Source: AC-32 sp963754265 (GTDB lineage: Bacteria; Actinomycetota; Thermoleophilia; Gaiellales; Gaiellaceae). Taken from it: a stretch of 64,000 nucleotides of DNA. Position numbers and translations under genes: made by a program. Shown piece by piece: positions 19,156-28,638 of this stretch. Where the stretch lies: positions 186,001-250,000 of the forward strand of contig CAVWFB010000003.1 in assembly GCA_963754265.1 (NCBI GenBank), read 5' to 3'. Positions within the stretch are counted from its first letter, which is position 1, and every line of letters starts with the position of its first letter. The notes under the pieces were generated by a model. It made no database searches. It had not been told where the DNA came from and worked only from the letters and a program-made list of their open reading frames with translations.

Positions 19156-20663
19156 TCCCGTGCGTCCCGTCGCATGAGCTCGTTTGCGGCCGCAGGGCCC
19201 CACGTGCCCGCCGCGTAGTTCGGGAACGAGGGCCGGTCGCGCTTCCAGAGCGCGACGATCGCATCGACGAGGGACCACTGCTCCTCGACCTCGTCGGCCC
19301 GGGTGAACAGGGTGGCGTCGCCGCGCAGGCAGTCGAGGATGAGTCGCTCGTAGGCCTCGGGGATCCCCGTCCGGAAGGTGCCGCCGTAGAGGAAGTCCAT
19401 GTGGACCGTGCGCAGCATCATCCCCTGGCCCGGGACCTTGGCCGCGAACTCGAGCGAGACGCCCTCGTCGGGCTGAATGTGGACGACGAGCACATTCGGT
19501 CGCAGCCCTTCCGAGTCGGCCTGCTCGAACGGCGGATGCGGAGCCCGCTGGAACTCGATCGCGATCGTCGTCTCGCGCCGGGCGAGCCGCTTGCCCGCGC
19601 GGACGTAGATGGGCGTGTCGGCCCAGCGCCAGTTGTCGACGTACAGCTTGGCCGCGACGTAGGTCTCGGTCAGCGAGTTCGGGTCGACGCCGGGCTCCTC
19701 GCGGTAGCCGGGCACCTCCTCGCCTTCGATGTAGCCGCGGCCGTACTGGCCGCGGACGACGTGCTTCGGTCCAGGGGTGTGCAGCGCGCGGAGCACCTTC
19801 ACCTTCTCGTTCCGGACCGATTCGGCGGTGAAGTCGACCGGCGGCTCCATCGCGGTCAGCGCCACCAGCTGCAGCAGGTGGTTCTGGAAGACGTCACGGA
19901 TTGCCCCCGCCTGTTCGTAGAAGGCGGCGCGACCCTCGATGCCGAGGGTCTCGGCGACCGTGATCTGGATGTGGTCGACGAACTGTCGATTCCAGATCGG
20001 CTCGAAGATCCCGTTCGCGAAGCGGAGCGCGAGCAGATTCTGGACCGTCTCCTTGCCGAGGTAGTGGTCGATCCGAAAGATCTCCGACTCGTCGAAGCTC
20101 TCGAGCAGCTTCGCGTTCAGCTCCCGCGCCGAGGTGAGGTCGCGGCCGAACGGCTTCTCGACGACCACGCGCGTCCAGCCGCCGGTGGAGCGTCGCTTGC
20201 CGAGTGAGCGCACGAGGACCGGCAGCGCATCCGGAGGAACGGCGAGGTAGTAGACGCGGTTCCCGGCCGTGCCTCGGGCCTCGTCGAGCTCGGTCAGCGC
20301 TTCCAGCAGACGGTCCTGGCCGGCCTCGTCGGCGAAATCGGTGGCGACGTAGCGCATCCCGGCGGCAAGCCACTCCCAGACCTCGTCGTCGAAGTCGTCG
20401 CGGCCGAACTCCTGGACCGCGCGCTTCATGCGCTCACGAAACTCCTCGTCGGTCTCCTCGGAGCGCGCGACGCCGACAATGGCGAACTGCTCCGGGAGCA
20501 TGCGCCGCAGCGCAAGCGAGTAGAGGGCGGGGAAGAGCTTTCGGCGAGTGAGGTCGCCGGAGGCGCCGAAGATGACGAACGCGCACGGGTCGGCCATGCG
20601 CCTGATGGTTAGCCCTTCGAGCAGCGGGTTCTCGTGCGCCGCCGGCTGTGCGGTCTCGGTCAC
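19140..20663 (-). CDS. zwf: Glucose-6-phosphate dehydrogenase
   Basis: 507 residues. Oxidises glucose-6-phosphate to 6-phosphogluconolactone with NADP+. Nucleotide motif GASGDLTRRK (34-43), EKPFG (169-173) and the substrate-binding signature RIDHYLGKE (197-205) with the catalytic histidine. GTG 20663 overlaps the gnd stop (GTGA). An upstream in-frame ATG would run through gnd in the wrong frame and is rejected. Confidence 0.97.
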   Translation of the reverse strand: MTETAQPAAHENPLLEGLTIRRMADPCAFVIFGASGDLTRRKLFPALYSLALRRMLPEQFAIVGVARSEETDEEFRERMKRAVQEFGRDDFDDEVWEWLAAGMRYVATDFADEAGQDRLLEALTELDEARGTAGNRVYYLAVPPDALPVLVRSLGKRRSTGGWTRVVVEKPFGRDLTSARELNAKLLESFDESEIFRIDHYLGKETVQNLLALRFANGIFEPIWNRQFVDHIQITVAETLGIEGRAAFYEQAGAIRDVFQNHLLQLVALTAMEPPVDFTAESVRNEKVKVLRALHTPGPKHVVRGQYGRGYIEGEEVPGYREEPGVDPNSLTETYVAAKLYVDNWRWADTPIYVRAGKRLARRETTIAIEFQRAPHPPFEQADSEGLRPNVLVVHIQPDEGVSLEFAAKVPGQGMMLRTVHMDFLYGGTFRTGIPEAYERLILDCLRGDATLFTRADEVEEQWSLVDAIVALWKRDRPSFPNYAAGTWGPAAANELMRRDAREWRRH

Positions 20664-21643
20664 TCGCCCTTCTCCAGGTGCCCGCCGAAGGCCTGCCGCA
20701 TGGCCGAGAGGATGCGGTTGCCGAACTCGGCCTCGCCGCGCGAAGAGAAGCGATCGAAGAGCGAGGCCGCGAGGACAGGGACCGGCACACCCTCGTCGAC
20801 CGCCGCTCGGATCGTCCACCGTCCCTCCCCGGAGTCGCTCACGCGGCCGGCGTAGGTGTCGAGCATGGGCGACTGGTGCAGCGCCTGTGCGGTCAGGTCG
20901 AGTAGCCAGGACGAGATCACCGAGCCGCGGCGCCAGAGCTCCGTCACAGCCGCGAGATCGAGCTCGTAGCGGTAGTGGTCGGGGTCGCGGAGCGGCGTCG
21001 TCTCCGCGTCCGACTCCTGCTCGTGCAGCCCGACGTTCGCGTGCTTGAGCACGTTCAACCCCTCCGAGTACGCCTGCATGAGCCCGTACTCGATCCCGTT
21101 GTGGACCATCTTGACGAAGTGGCCCGCGCCGGATGGACCGCAGTGGAGCCAGCCGTGCTCCTCGGGGGTCGGATCGCCCTCGCGGCCGGGCGTTCGCTCG
21201 GCCGCTTCGACGCCGGGCGCGAGCGCCTCGAGGACCGGCGTGAGGCGCGCGACCGCCTCGTCATCACCTCCGACCATCAGGCAGTAGCCGCGGCGAAGCC
21301 CCCAGACGCCGCCGCTCGTGCCGACGTCGACGAAGTGGAGCCCACGCTCACGCAGCTCGGCCGACCGGCGCAGGTCGTCGACGTAGTACGAGTTGCCGCC
21401 GTCGACGACCGTGTCTCCGTCCTCGAGGTGCGGCGCGAGCTCCGAGACGACGGAGTCGACGATCCCCGCCGGCACCATCAGCCAGATCGCGCGTGGGGAC
21501 TCGAGCTGCTGAGCCAGCTCTTGGAGCGAGGACGCCGTAGACTCGACGTGGGGGTCGAACGTCTTCACGTCGTGACCGGCCGCGCGCAGGCGCTCCGTCA
21601 TGTTCCCGCCCATGCGGCCGAGGCCGACCATCCCCACTTCCAC
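20660..21643 (-). CDS. gnd: 6-phosphogluconate dehydrogenase, short (probably NAD-preferring) type
   Basis: 327 residues, well below the 470 of classical Gnd, so of the short YqeC/GntZ-like class. Rossmann motif VGLGRMGGNM at the N-terminus, substrate motif VDVGTSGGVWGLRRGYCLMVGG, and the catalytic stretch HFVKMVHNGIEYGLMQ. An aspartate ends the second strand (KTFDPH) where NADP enzymes carry Asn-Arg, pointing to NAD+ (inference). GTG start shares one base with the pgi stop (TAGTG). Confidence 0.92.
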   Translation of the reverse strand: MEVGMVGLGRMGGNMTERLRAAGHDVKTFDPHVESTASSLQELAQQLESPRAIWLMVPAGIVDSVVSELAPHLEDGDTVVDGGNSYYVDDLRRSAELRERGLHFVDVGTSGGVWGLRRGYCLMVGGDDEAVARLTPVLEALAPGVEAAERTPGREGDPTPEEHGWLHCGPSGAGHFVKMVHNGIEYGLMQAYSEGLNVLKHANVGLHEQESDAETTPLRDPDHYRYELDLAAVTELWRRGSVISSWLLDLTAQALHQSPMLDTYAGRVSDSGEGRWTIRAAVDEGVPVPVLAASLFDRFSSRGEAEFGNRILSAMRQAFGGHLEKGE

Positions 21644-23013
21644 TAGATGTCCTCCAATCTGACTCGCACGATTCTCCGCCCCCGCTCCTCGAGCGACGAG
21701 AAGTCGCCCGCGGCCTGGGCCTGGATCAGCCGCCGGAAGCCGAACTTGCGGCCGGGGATCGAGACCTCCTCGCCGGGGTCGTCGACGACCTGGACGAAGA
21801 GCCCGGTATTCGGCCCGCCCTTGTGCAGCTGGCCGGTCGAGTGCAGGTAGCGCGGCCCGAGGCCGTGCGTCACGACACAGCCGGTCTCGGCCCGAGCGCG
21901 CTCGACGAGCGGCTCCAGCTCGGCCTCGCGCTCCGGGTCGACGAACGCCAGCACCGCCACGTAGTCGCCCGGCTCCGCCTGCGCCAGTAGTTCCTCGAGC
22001 GAGCCTTTCGGCTCGACGTCCGGGTTGCCGCCCGCGGCCAGGACCTCGTTCGTCTTGTCCTTCGCCGCCTGCACGTTGGGCTGGTCGAACGGGTTGATCT
22101 CGAGGATCGAGCCCGCCACGGCCGTCGCGAACTCCCAGCGGTAGAACTCCTGGCCGAGCTCGTAGGGCGCGCTCAGCCGCACCTCGGGCGCCTGCCGATC
22201 GGGCCCGTCCGGCGGTTCGCCGGGCGCGGGGATCAGCCCCTTGCCCTCTTTGCCGGTCGACTCCGCCAGCAACTGCTCTGCCCAGAGACCGAAGCCGCCC
22301 GTGTTCGGGTTGATCGTCACCTTGTCTCGCCCGTCCTGCCAGCCCTCGCCGAGCTCGAGGCCGAGCTCGAGACCCGGATTGCCGTCCTGCGCGTGACATG
22401 CGTCCACCATCTCCTCGACGCGCTCGAGCAGGCGCTCGAGGTCGACGCCCATCAGGGCCGCCGGCACGAGGCCGAAGACCGACAGCGCCGAGTAGCGGCC
22501 GCCGATCGTCGGCTCGCCGTCGAAGATCCCGAGGAAACCGCGCTCGCGTGCGAGCGACTCGAGCTCCGAGCCGGGATCGGTGATCGCCGCGAAGAGCTCG
22601 CCGCGCTTGCCGGCCTTCTCCCAGAAGTAGTCGAGATGGCAGCGCGTCTCCAGCGTCGTTCCCGACTTGGATGCCGCGACGAATAGCGTCGCATCGAAGT
22701 CGAGCGTCTCGGTCACACGGCGAAGCGCCGCCGGATGCGTCGTGTCGAGCACGTGGAACGAGTCCGACTCGAAGGTGCGCCGGATCACCTCCGGGGCGAG
22801 GCTCGACCCGCCCATCCCGAGGAGGACGAAGGTGTCGACGACGCCCGGGGCAGCGAGCTCCTCGACGAACCGGAGCAGGTCGCCCAGGCGGCTGCGCATG
22901 CGCATCGGCTCGTCGAGCCAACCGAGCCACTTGGCCTCGTCGCGTCCGGTCCAGAGCGTCGCGTCGCGGGCCCAGATGCGCTCGACGACCTCTGCGGGGG
23001 CGACGGCGCTCAC
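21643..23013 (-). CDS. pgi: Glucose-6-phosphate isomerase
   Basis: 456 residues with two SIS-type sugar isomerase domains: LLGMGGSSLAPEV and FVAASKSGTTLET early, then FATAVAGSILEINPFDQPNVQAAK and the C-terminal LGPRYLHSTGQLHKGGP. This is the version found as the C-terminal half of Tal-Pgi fusion proteins in other actinobacteria; here it is a separate gene two positions after tal. GTG start overlaps the hydrolase stop. Confidence 0.93.
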   Translation of the reverse strand: MSAVAPAEVVERIWARDATLWTGRDEAKWLGWLDEPMRMRSRLGDLLRFVEELAAPGVVDTFVLLGMGGSSLAPEVIRRTFESDSFHVLDTTHPAALRRVTETLDFDATLFVAASKSGTTLETRCHLDYFWEKAGKRGELFAAITDPGSELESLARERGFLGIFDGEPTIGGRYSALSVFGLVPAALMGVDLERLLERVEEMVDACHAQDGNPGLELGLELGEGWQDGRDKVTINPNTGGFGLWAEQLLAESTGKEGKGLIPAPGEPPDGPDRQAPEVRLSAPYELGQEFYRWEFATAVAGSILEINPFDQPNVQAAKDKTNEVLAAGGNPDVEPKGSLEELLAQAEPGDYVAVLAFVDPEREAELEPLVERARAETGCVVTHGLGPRYLHSTGQLHKGGPNTGLFVQVVDDPGEEVSIPGRKFGFRRLIQAQAAGDFSSLEERGRRIVRVRLEDI

Positions 23014-23801
23014 GCGTCGAGGAAGCCGAGCACGAGCTCGTCGAACTCGCGGGGCCGCTCCATGTTGGGCACGTGCGCGGTGTCGGGGATCGTCGCCCGC
23101 CGCGCGCCGGGGATCTCGCGCTCGAGCCGATCCGCGATCTGGTGGATGTCCGCCACGTCCTCGTCACCGACCACGACGAGCGTTCGGACGCTGATCTCTC
23201 CAAGGCGCTCCGCGAGGTCGGCGACGAGCGGCTCTTCCTCCACGGGACCCTCCACGGGGAACTGCAGCTCGCACGAGCGGCGCTCCATCTCGGCGACCTG
23301 CTCGCGAACGGACGGATCGACGGCCTCCGCACGTCGCCCCGGACCGACTACCCAGGTCCGCACGGCTACTTCGGCCACAGCGTCAAAATCGCCTCGGGCG
23401 AACGCAGCCTCCTCTTCGGCATCGGCGGCGTCCATCTCCTCCGACCACTCGTGTCCGGGCAGGCCCGACCCCACGAGCACGAGCGCATCGACGAGCTCGG
23501 GCCGCGCGACTGCCACCTCGAGTGCGACTCGTCCACCCATAGAGACGCCGACGAGCGAGGCGCTCTCCAGCCCGTGGCTTTCGATCAGCTCGACCAGGTC
23601 GCGGCCGCGCGAGAAGGAGCCGGGCTCGAGCGTCGAGCGGCCGAAACCGCGCTGGTCGTAGCGCAATACGCGGTGAGCACGAGAGTAGGTCTCCCACTGG
23701 GGGTCCCACATCCGGCTGTCGCAGATCCCGGCATGGATGAGGACGACCGCCGGGCCGTCACCGGCGACCTCCGCGTACAGATCCGAGCCGGTGACGCTCA
23801 G
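23010..23801 (-). CDS. Alpha/beta hydrolase embedded in the pentose-phosphate operon
   Basis: 263 residues. Strand-turn VVLIHAGICDSRMW (oxyanion HG-like region), nucleophile elbow GVSMGG, Asp in VVVGDEDVADI and His in DTAHVPNMERP complete the triad. Closest in pattern to enol-lactonase (PcaD)-like and related hydrolases. The start is not standard: CTG 23801 overlaps the tal stop (CTGA), with GTC ACC just after. All junctions with tal and pgi overlap by 4 bases. The operon otherwise has no 6-phosphogluconolactonase, so a lactonase role is a testable idea, not shown. Confidence 0.85.
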   Translation of the reverse strand: MSVTGSDLYAEVAGDGPAVVLIHAGICDSRMWDPQWETYSRAHRVLRYDQRGFGRSTLEPGSFSRGRDLVELIESHGLESASLVGVSMGGRVALEVAVARPELVDALVLVGSGLPGHEWSEEMDAADAEEEAAFARGDFDAVAEVAVRTWVVGPGRRAEAVDPSVREQVAEMERRSCELQFPVEGPVEEEPLVADLAERLGEISVRTLVVVGDEDVADIHQIADRLEREIPGARRATIPDTAHVPNMERPREFDELVLGFLDA

Positions 23802-24905
23802 GCCGAGACCAGCTCGCCTTTCTTGGCCCGAACGCCGTCGAGCAGCTCTCGGAAGGAGTCGGAGAACTTCTCGACGCCCTCGCGCTCGAGCGTCGCGACC
23901 ACGTCGTCGTAGTCGACCCCGGCCTCCGCGAGCCGTTCGAACAGATGGCGCGCCTCGTCCAGGTCGCGCTCCAGCGTGAGCTCGACCTACGCCGTGATCC
24001 TGGAAGGCGCGGATCGTCTCCTCCGGCATCGTGTCGACCGTCTCCGGGCCGATCAGCTCCTCGACGTACATCACGTCGCGGTACGCCGGGTTCTTCGTCG
24101 ACGTCGAGGCCCAGAGGCAGCGCTGCTTGCGGGCGCCCTTGGCGGCCAGGGCCTCCCAGCGATCGCCCGAATGGAGCTCCTTGTAGCGCTCGTAGGCGAG
24201 CTTCGCGTTCGCGACCGCAAGCTTCCCCTTCAGCTCGTCCGGGGCGCCGATCTCCTCGAGCCGCTTGTCGGCCTCCGTGTCCACCCGCGAGACGAAGAAG
24301 CTCGCCACCGAGGCCACCGGGCCGGGATCGCCGCCGCTCTCGACGAGCCGCTCGAGCCCGCGCTGGAAGGCCTCGACGACCTCGGAGTAGCGCTGCAGCG
24401 AGAAGATCAGCGTCACGTTGATCGAGCGTCCGCGGGCGATCATCTCCTCGATCGCGGGCAGCCCTGGCTCGGTCGCGGGAATCTTCACGAAGCAATTCGG
24501 CCGGTCGACGAGCTCGTGGAGCCGCTGCGCCTCGGCGATCGTCCCCTCGGTGTCGTACGCGAGGTTCGGGTCGACCTCGATCGAGACGTAGCCGTCCTGG
24601 CCGCCGCCGCCGTCCCAGACCTTCCGCAGCAGGTCGCAGGCGCCCTGGACGTCCTTGACCGCGAGCCTGAGGAAGACCTCCTTCGCGTCGTCCTCCTCGG
24701 CCAGCACCTCGCGCAGCTGGTCGTCGTAGAGATCTCCCTCGGAGATCGCCTTCTGGAAGATGGTCGGGTTGGAGGTCACGCCGACCACGGCGTCCTCCTC
24801 CATCATCCGCGCGAGCTCTCCGCTCTGGAGCATGTGGCGCGAGAGAAAGTCGATCCAGACGCTCTGCCCGAGCTCGGACAGCTGGTGCAGTCGCGATTTA
24901 GCCAT
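23798..24905 (-). CDS. tal: Transaldolase, apparent +1 frameshift
   Basis: About 368 residues. Transfers a dihydroxyacetone unit between sedoheptulose-7-phosphate and glyceraldehyde-3-phosphate. VGVTSNPTIFQKAI (42-55), the Schiff-base lysine K141 in CFVKIPATEPG, and SINVTLIFSLQRY. After ETIRAFQDHG the frame fails; removing one base at 23986/23987 gives VELTLERDLDEARHLFERLA and on to KKGELVSA with a stop at 23798-23800. ATG 24905 follows GGGAGAA and overlaps the rpiB end by 8 bases. Confidence 0.92.
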
Positions 24906-25356
24906 AGGTCTTCTCCCTTTCCATCTCTTCGATCTTTTCAAGCCGGCGCACGTAGCGCTCGCCGCCGTTGAAACGCGCGGCCAAAAAGGTCCGCGTCAGC
25001 TCCACAGCCAGCTCGGCGCCCACGACCTCCGACCCCAGGCAGAGCACGTTCATGTCGTCGTGCTCGACGCCCTGGTGCGCCGAATACGTGTCGTGGCAGA
25101 TCGCCGCACGGATGCCGGCGAGCTTGTTCGCGGCCACGGATGCGCCGACGCCCGAGCCGCAGACGAACACCGCTCGCTCGGCCTCGCCGCTTCGAATCGC
25201 CTCGCCGACCTCGCGCGCCTTGTCCGGATAGTCGATCCTCGGCTCGGCCTTGTCGGTGCCCAGATCGACCGTCTCGTGCCCGAGCGCAGCCAGCTCGGCC
25301 AGCAGCTCCTCGCGCAGCTTGACGCCGCGGTGGTCGAAGGCGACCGCGACTCTCAT
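24898..25356 (-). CDS. rpiB: Ribose-5-phosphate isomerase B
   Basis: 152 residues. RpiB/LacAB fold with the active-site Cys66 in VFVCGSGVGAS, HDTYSAHQGVEHDDMNVLCLGS and the N-terminal AFDHRGVKLRE. Interconverts ribose-5-phosphate and ribulose-5-phosphate. ATG 25356 is the family start; an upstream in-frame codon reaches into tkt and is rejected. First gene of the minus-strand operon, divergent from tkt with 49 bases between the starts, allowing coordinated control. Confidence 0.95.
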   Translation of the reverse strand: MRVAVAFDHRGVKLREELLAELAALGHETVDLGTDKAEPRIDYPDKAREVGEAIRSGEAERAVFVCGSGVGASVAANKLAGIRAAICHDTYSAHQGVEHDDMNVLCLGSEVVGAELAVELTRTFLAARFNGGERYVRRLEKIEEMEREKTYG

Positions 25357-25405
25357 CAGGACCGTTACGTTACCCGGGAGCCGTCGTCCAAGGAGGTCCG
25401 GCGCG

Positions 25406-27250
25406 ATGAACGAGACCGAGCTCTGGCGGGAACTGGGACAGCAGCTGCGCGTCGATTCGATCCGCAGCAGCAACGTGACCAAGTCGGGTCACCCGACCTC
25501 GTCGATGTCCGCGGCGGACCTGATGGCGGTCCTGCTCGCGAAGTACCTGCACTACGACTTCGGCTCGCCGGACGACCCGCGCAACGACCACCTCGTCTTC
25601 TCCAAGGGCCACGCCTCACCGCTGCTCTACTCGATCTACAAGGCGGCGGGCGCGATCACCGATGAGGAGCTGCTCACCTTCCGCGTCTTCGGGAGCCGGC
25701 TCCAGGGCCATCCGACCCCGGCGATCCCGTGGGTCGACGTCGCCACCGGATCGCTCGGTCAGGGCCTGCCGTACGGCGTCGGCATCGCGCTCGCGGGCAA
25801 GAAGCTCGACCGATTGCCCTACCGCACCTGGGTGCTGTGCGGCGACAGCGAAATCGCGGAAGGCTCGGTGTGGGAAGCGTTCGAGCACGCCTCGTTCTAC
25901 GGGCTCGACAATCTGACTGCGATCATCGACGTCAACCGCCTCGGGCAGCGCGGCGAGACCATGCACGGCTGGAATCTCGACTCCTACGCCGACCGAGCGC
26001 GAGCCTTCGGCTGGAAGGCGATCGAGATCGACGGACACGACGTGGAGGCGATCGACCGAGCGTACGCCGAGGCCGTTGAGACGGAGGGCGTCCCCACCGT
26101 GATCGTCGCCAAGACGATCAAGGGCAAGGGCGTGAAGGAGGTCGAGAACAAGCCGAACTGGCACGGCAAGGCACTCGACAACCCCGAGCAGGCGATCGAG
26201 GAGCTCGGCGGCGAGCGGAACATCGTCGTCGAGCCGGCCAAGCCGGACTACGAGGGCGAGCCCCACGTGTTCGAGTCCGGGCCGCTCGAGCTGCCGACGT
26301 GGGAGCTCGGCGAGGAAGTGGCGACGCGGCTGGCCTACGGCGAGGCACTCGTCGCCCTGGGCGGGGGCAACGGCAAGGTCGTCGCGCTCGACGGCGAGGT
26401 CAGCAACTCCACCCACGCAGAGCTCTTCGCCAAGGCCTATCCGGAGCGCTACTTCGAGATGTTCATCGCCGAGCAGCAGCTGGTCGCAGCGGCCGTCGGC
26501 CTCCAGGTACGCAACTGGGTGCCGTTTGCGTCGACCTTCGCAGCGTTCTTCTCGCGCGCGTACGACTTCGTCCGCATGGCCGCGATCAGCCAGGCGAACA
26601 TCCGCCTCTCGGGCTCGCACGCCGGGGTTTCGATCGGCGAGGACGGGCCGTCGCAGATGGCGCTCGAGGATCTCGCGATGATGCGCGCCGTCCACGGTTC
26701 GACGGTGCTCTATCCCTGTGACGCGAACCAGACGGCGAAGCTCGTCGCGGAGATGGCGGAGCGCGACGGAATCGTCTTCCTGCGCACTACGCGGGCGGCG
26801 ACCCCCGTCGTCTACGACGCGGAGGAGGAGTTCCCGATCGGAGGCGCGCGCGTTCTGCGCGAGGGCGACGACGTGGCGATCGTCGCGGCCGGGATCACGC
26901 TGCACGAGTCGCTGAAGGCCGCCGAGCAGCTCGAGAGCGAGGGCATCTCGGCGCGGGTGATCGATCTCTACTCGGTCAAGCCGGTCGACGGCGAGACCTT
27001 GCGGGCGGCCGCCGAGGCCACCGGGGGCCGGATCCTGACCGTCGAGGACCACTGGTCCGAGGGAGGCATCGGCGACGCGGTGCTGGAGGCGCTCTCCGAC
27101 GGGGAGGCGCCGGCGCGGGTCGTGCGGCTTGCCGTTCGCGACCTCCCGGGATCGGGCAAGCCGGCCGAGCTGCTTGCTGCGGCCGGGATCGACGCGGAGC
27201 ACATCGTCGAGGCCGCTCAGGCTCTCGTCGAGACGCCGATCAGGGCCTAG
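25406..27250 (+). CDS. tkt: Transketolase
   Basis: 614 residues, thiamin-diphosphate enzyme of the vertebrate-like shorter type. GHPTSSMSAADLMAVLL and SKGHASPLLYS at the N-terminus, the ThDP motif GDSEIAEGSVWEAFEHASFY with the later DVNRLGQRG, and the pyrimidine-domain glutamate in MFIAEQQLVAAAVGLQ. AGGAGG lies 9 bases before ATG 25406. It supplies and uses the sugar phosphates made by the divergent operon, and overlaps the kinase gene end by four bases. Confidence 0.96.
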   Translation: MNETELWRELGQQLRVDSIRSSNVTKSGHPTSSMSAADLMAVLLAKYLHYDFGSPDDPRNDHLVFSKGHASPLLYSIYKAAGAITDEELLTFRVFGSRLQGHPTPAIPWVDVATGSLGQGLPYGVGIALAGKKLDRLPYRTWVLCGDSEIAEGSVWEAFEHASFYGLDNLTAIIDVNRLGQRGETMHGWNLDSYADRARAFGWKAIEIDGHDVEAIDRAYAEAVETEGVPTVIVAKTIKGKGVKEVENKPNWHGKALDNPEQAIEELGGERNIVVEPAKPDYEGEPHVFESGPLELPTWELGEEVATRLAYGEALVALGGGNGKVVALDGEVSNSTHAELFAKAYPERYFEMFIAEQQLVAAAVGLQVRNWVPFASTFAAFFSRAYDFVRMAAISQANIRLSGSHAGVSIGEDGPSQMALEDLAMMRAVHGSTVLYPCDANQTAKLVAEMAERDGIVFLRTTRAATPVVYDAEEEFPIGGARVLREGDDVAIVAAGITLHESLKAAEQLESEGISARVIDLYSVKPVDGETLRAAAEATGGRILTVEDHWSEGGIGDAVLEALSDGEAPARVVRLAVRDLPGSGKPAELLAAAGIDAEHIVEAAQALVETPIRA

Positions 27251-28600
27251 AAGAGTCTCCGGTAGAGGTCGCGCTGCCGCTCGCGGGCAGCCGCGTAGAT
27301 CTCGCCGCGCTCGGGATCCGGCTCGAACACGCGCCCCAGTTGTGCAGCCTCGGGCTCGGCACCGAGCCGTTGCAGGCCGTAGACGGCGGCGCCCCTCGCC
27401 GAGCCCTCCGCAACCGCCGACGCCGTGACGGGCCGCCCGAGAACGTCGGCGCAGAGCTGCACCCACTCCGGGCTCACGAGCAGCGCGTGCCCGGTGGCGA
27501 CGATCTCCTCGCACCTCGGGCAGGAGCTCGGCGAGCTCGGCGAACCGGTATGCGACGCCTTCGAGCGCGGCCTGGAGGAGGTCGTCCGGCCGCGTGTCGA
27601 AGGTCAGCCCCGCCACGGCGCCGGTCGCGGCGGTGTTCCACCCGGGACTCCGCTCCCCTCCGAGCAGCGGCAGGAACGTGAGCCCGTGGCCGTCGGGTTC
27701 CCCCAGCCTCGCTCCGTCCAGCTTCAGGGTGCGGGTGAGCCACGCGTAGAGGTTGCCCCCGTCCGAGACGGCGCCTCCCTCGACCGTGTGCCGGTCGTCG
27801 AGCAGGTAGCAGAAGAGACCAGGCCGGGGATTGGGATCCCGGGTCTCGCGCAGGACGCGGTAGGCGCCGGAGGTACCGATCATCAGCGCCGCCCGGTGCG
27901 GCTCCGTGCAGCCGGCGCCGAGGTTCGAGCAGGCGCCGTCGCCGACCGGCGGGAAGACGGGCTCCTGCGCCGAGCTCGGCTCGTCGGAGATCGGAGGGAG
28001 CTGCTCCGCTTCCAGGTGGAGAACCTCGAGCAGGGCTGAGTCCCAGCTCCCGGCGCGGAGATCGAGCAGTCCTGTTCCCGAGGCGGTCGAGAGGCTCGTC
28101 CGAAGCTCGCCGGTGAGGTGGAAGAACAGGAAGTCGGCGAACGAGACGAAGCGCTCGGCCTTGGCGGCGATATCCGGCTGCTCCGTAGCGATCCAGGCGA
28201 GCTTCGCCGGCCAGTAGCTCGTGTGCAGCGCGCAGCCCGTGCGGCGGTGCACCTCTTCCGGGTCGAGCCGGTGGGCGAGCTCGGCGGCCTGGCGGGCCGA
28301 GCGGCGGTCCTGCCAGAGCAGCACCGGCGTGAGCGGGCTGTTGCTGGAGTCGAGCGCGAGCAGGCCGTGCCAGAAGCAGGAGATCGCCATCGCGTCGACC
28401 GGCGGCGCCTCGGCCCGCGCCTCGTCCAGCACCTGCCGAGAGGCCTCGACGAGGCGTTCGGGATCGAGCACGGCCGATCCGTCCCGGCCGTAATCGGCGG
28501 TGTAGAGCCGTTGTGCAGCGGCATCCAGCTCCCGCCCGAGCTCGTCGTAGACACGTGCCCGAACCGAAGAGCTCCCGACATCGAGTGCGAGCACGTGCAT
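27247..28600 (-). CDS. gntK: FGGY-family carbohydrate kinase, probably gluconokinase, apparent +1 frameshift
   Basis: About 450 residues. ASKHA-fold kinase: N-terminal ALDVGSSSVRARVYD, the metal/catalytic DRRSARQAAEL region, IGTSGAYRVL and DGGNLYAWL. GTSGA is typical of FGGY gluconokinases, and the neighbouring zwf/gnd genes fit delivery of 6-phosphogluconate; xylulokinase is the alternative. After LAELLPEV the frame fails; dropping one base at about 27511-27513 restores EEIVATGHALLVSPEWVQLCADVLGRPV and ends at 27247. ATG 28600 lies 8 bases after TAAGGT, suggesting a leaderless message. Confidence 0.82.
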
Positions 28601-28608
28601 GGCTCGGC

Positions 28609-28632
28609 ACCTTACGCCGCCAGGACTAGGCT
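28609..28632. promoter_or_regulatory. Divergent -10 elements between gntK and the ABC-F gene
   Basis: Minus strand TAAGGT (complement of 28609-28614), 8 bases from the kinase ATG. Plus strand TAGGCT (28627-28632), 6 bases from ATG 28639. Both positions predict leaderless transcripts. Confidence 0.5.
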
Positions 28633-28638
28633 TCGATC

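Noticed and set aside
20660..23332. 890-residue minus-strand frame over gnd and pgi
   Set aside because: Its first half is Arg/Pro/Ala-rich out-of-frame reading of pgi; only the part from 21643 down is gnd.
25616..28600. 994-residue minus-strand open frame across tkt and the kinase
   Set aside because: Only the part encoding the kinase N-terminus is real. The rest is antisense to tkt and a shifted reading caused by the +1 base near 27511.
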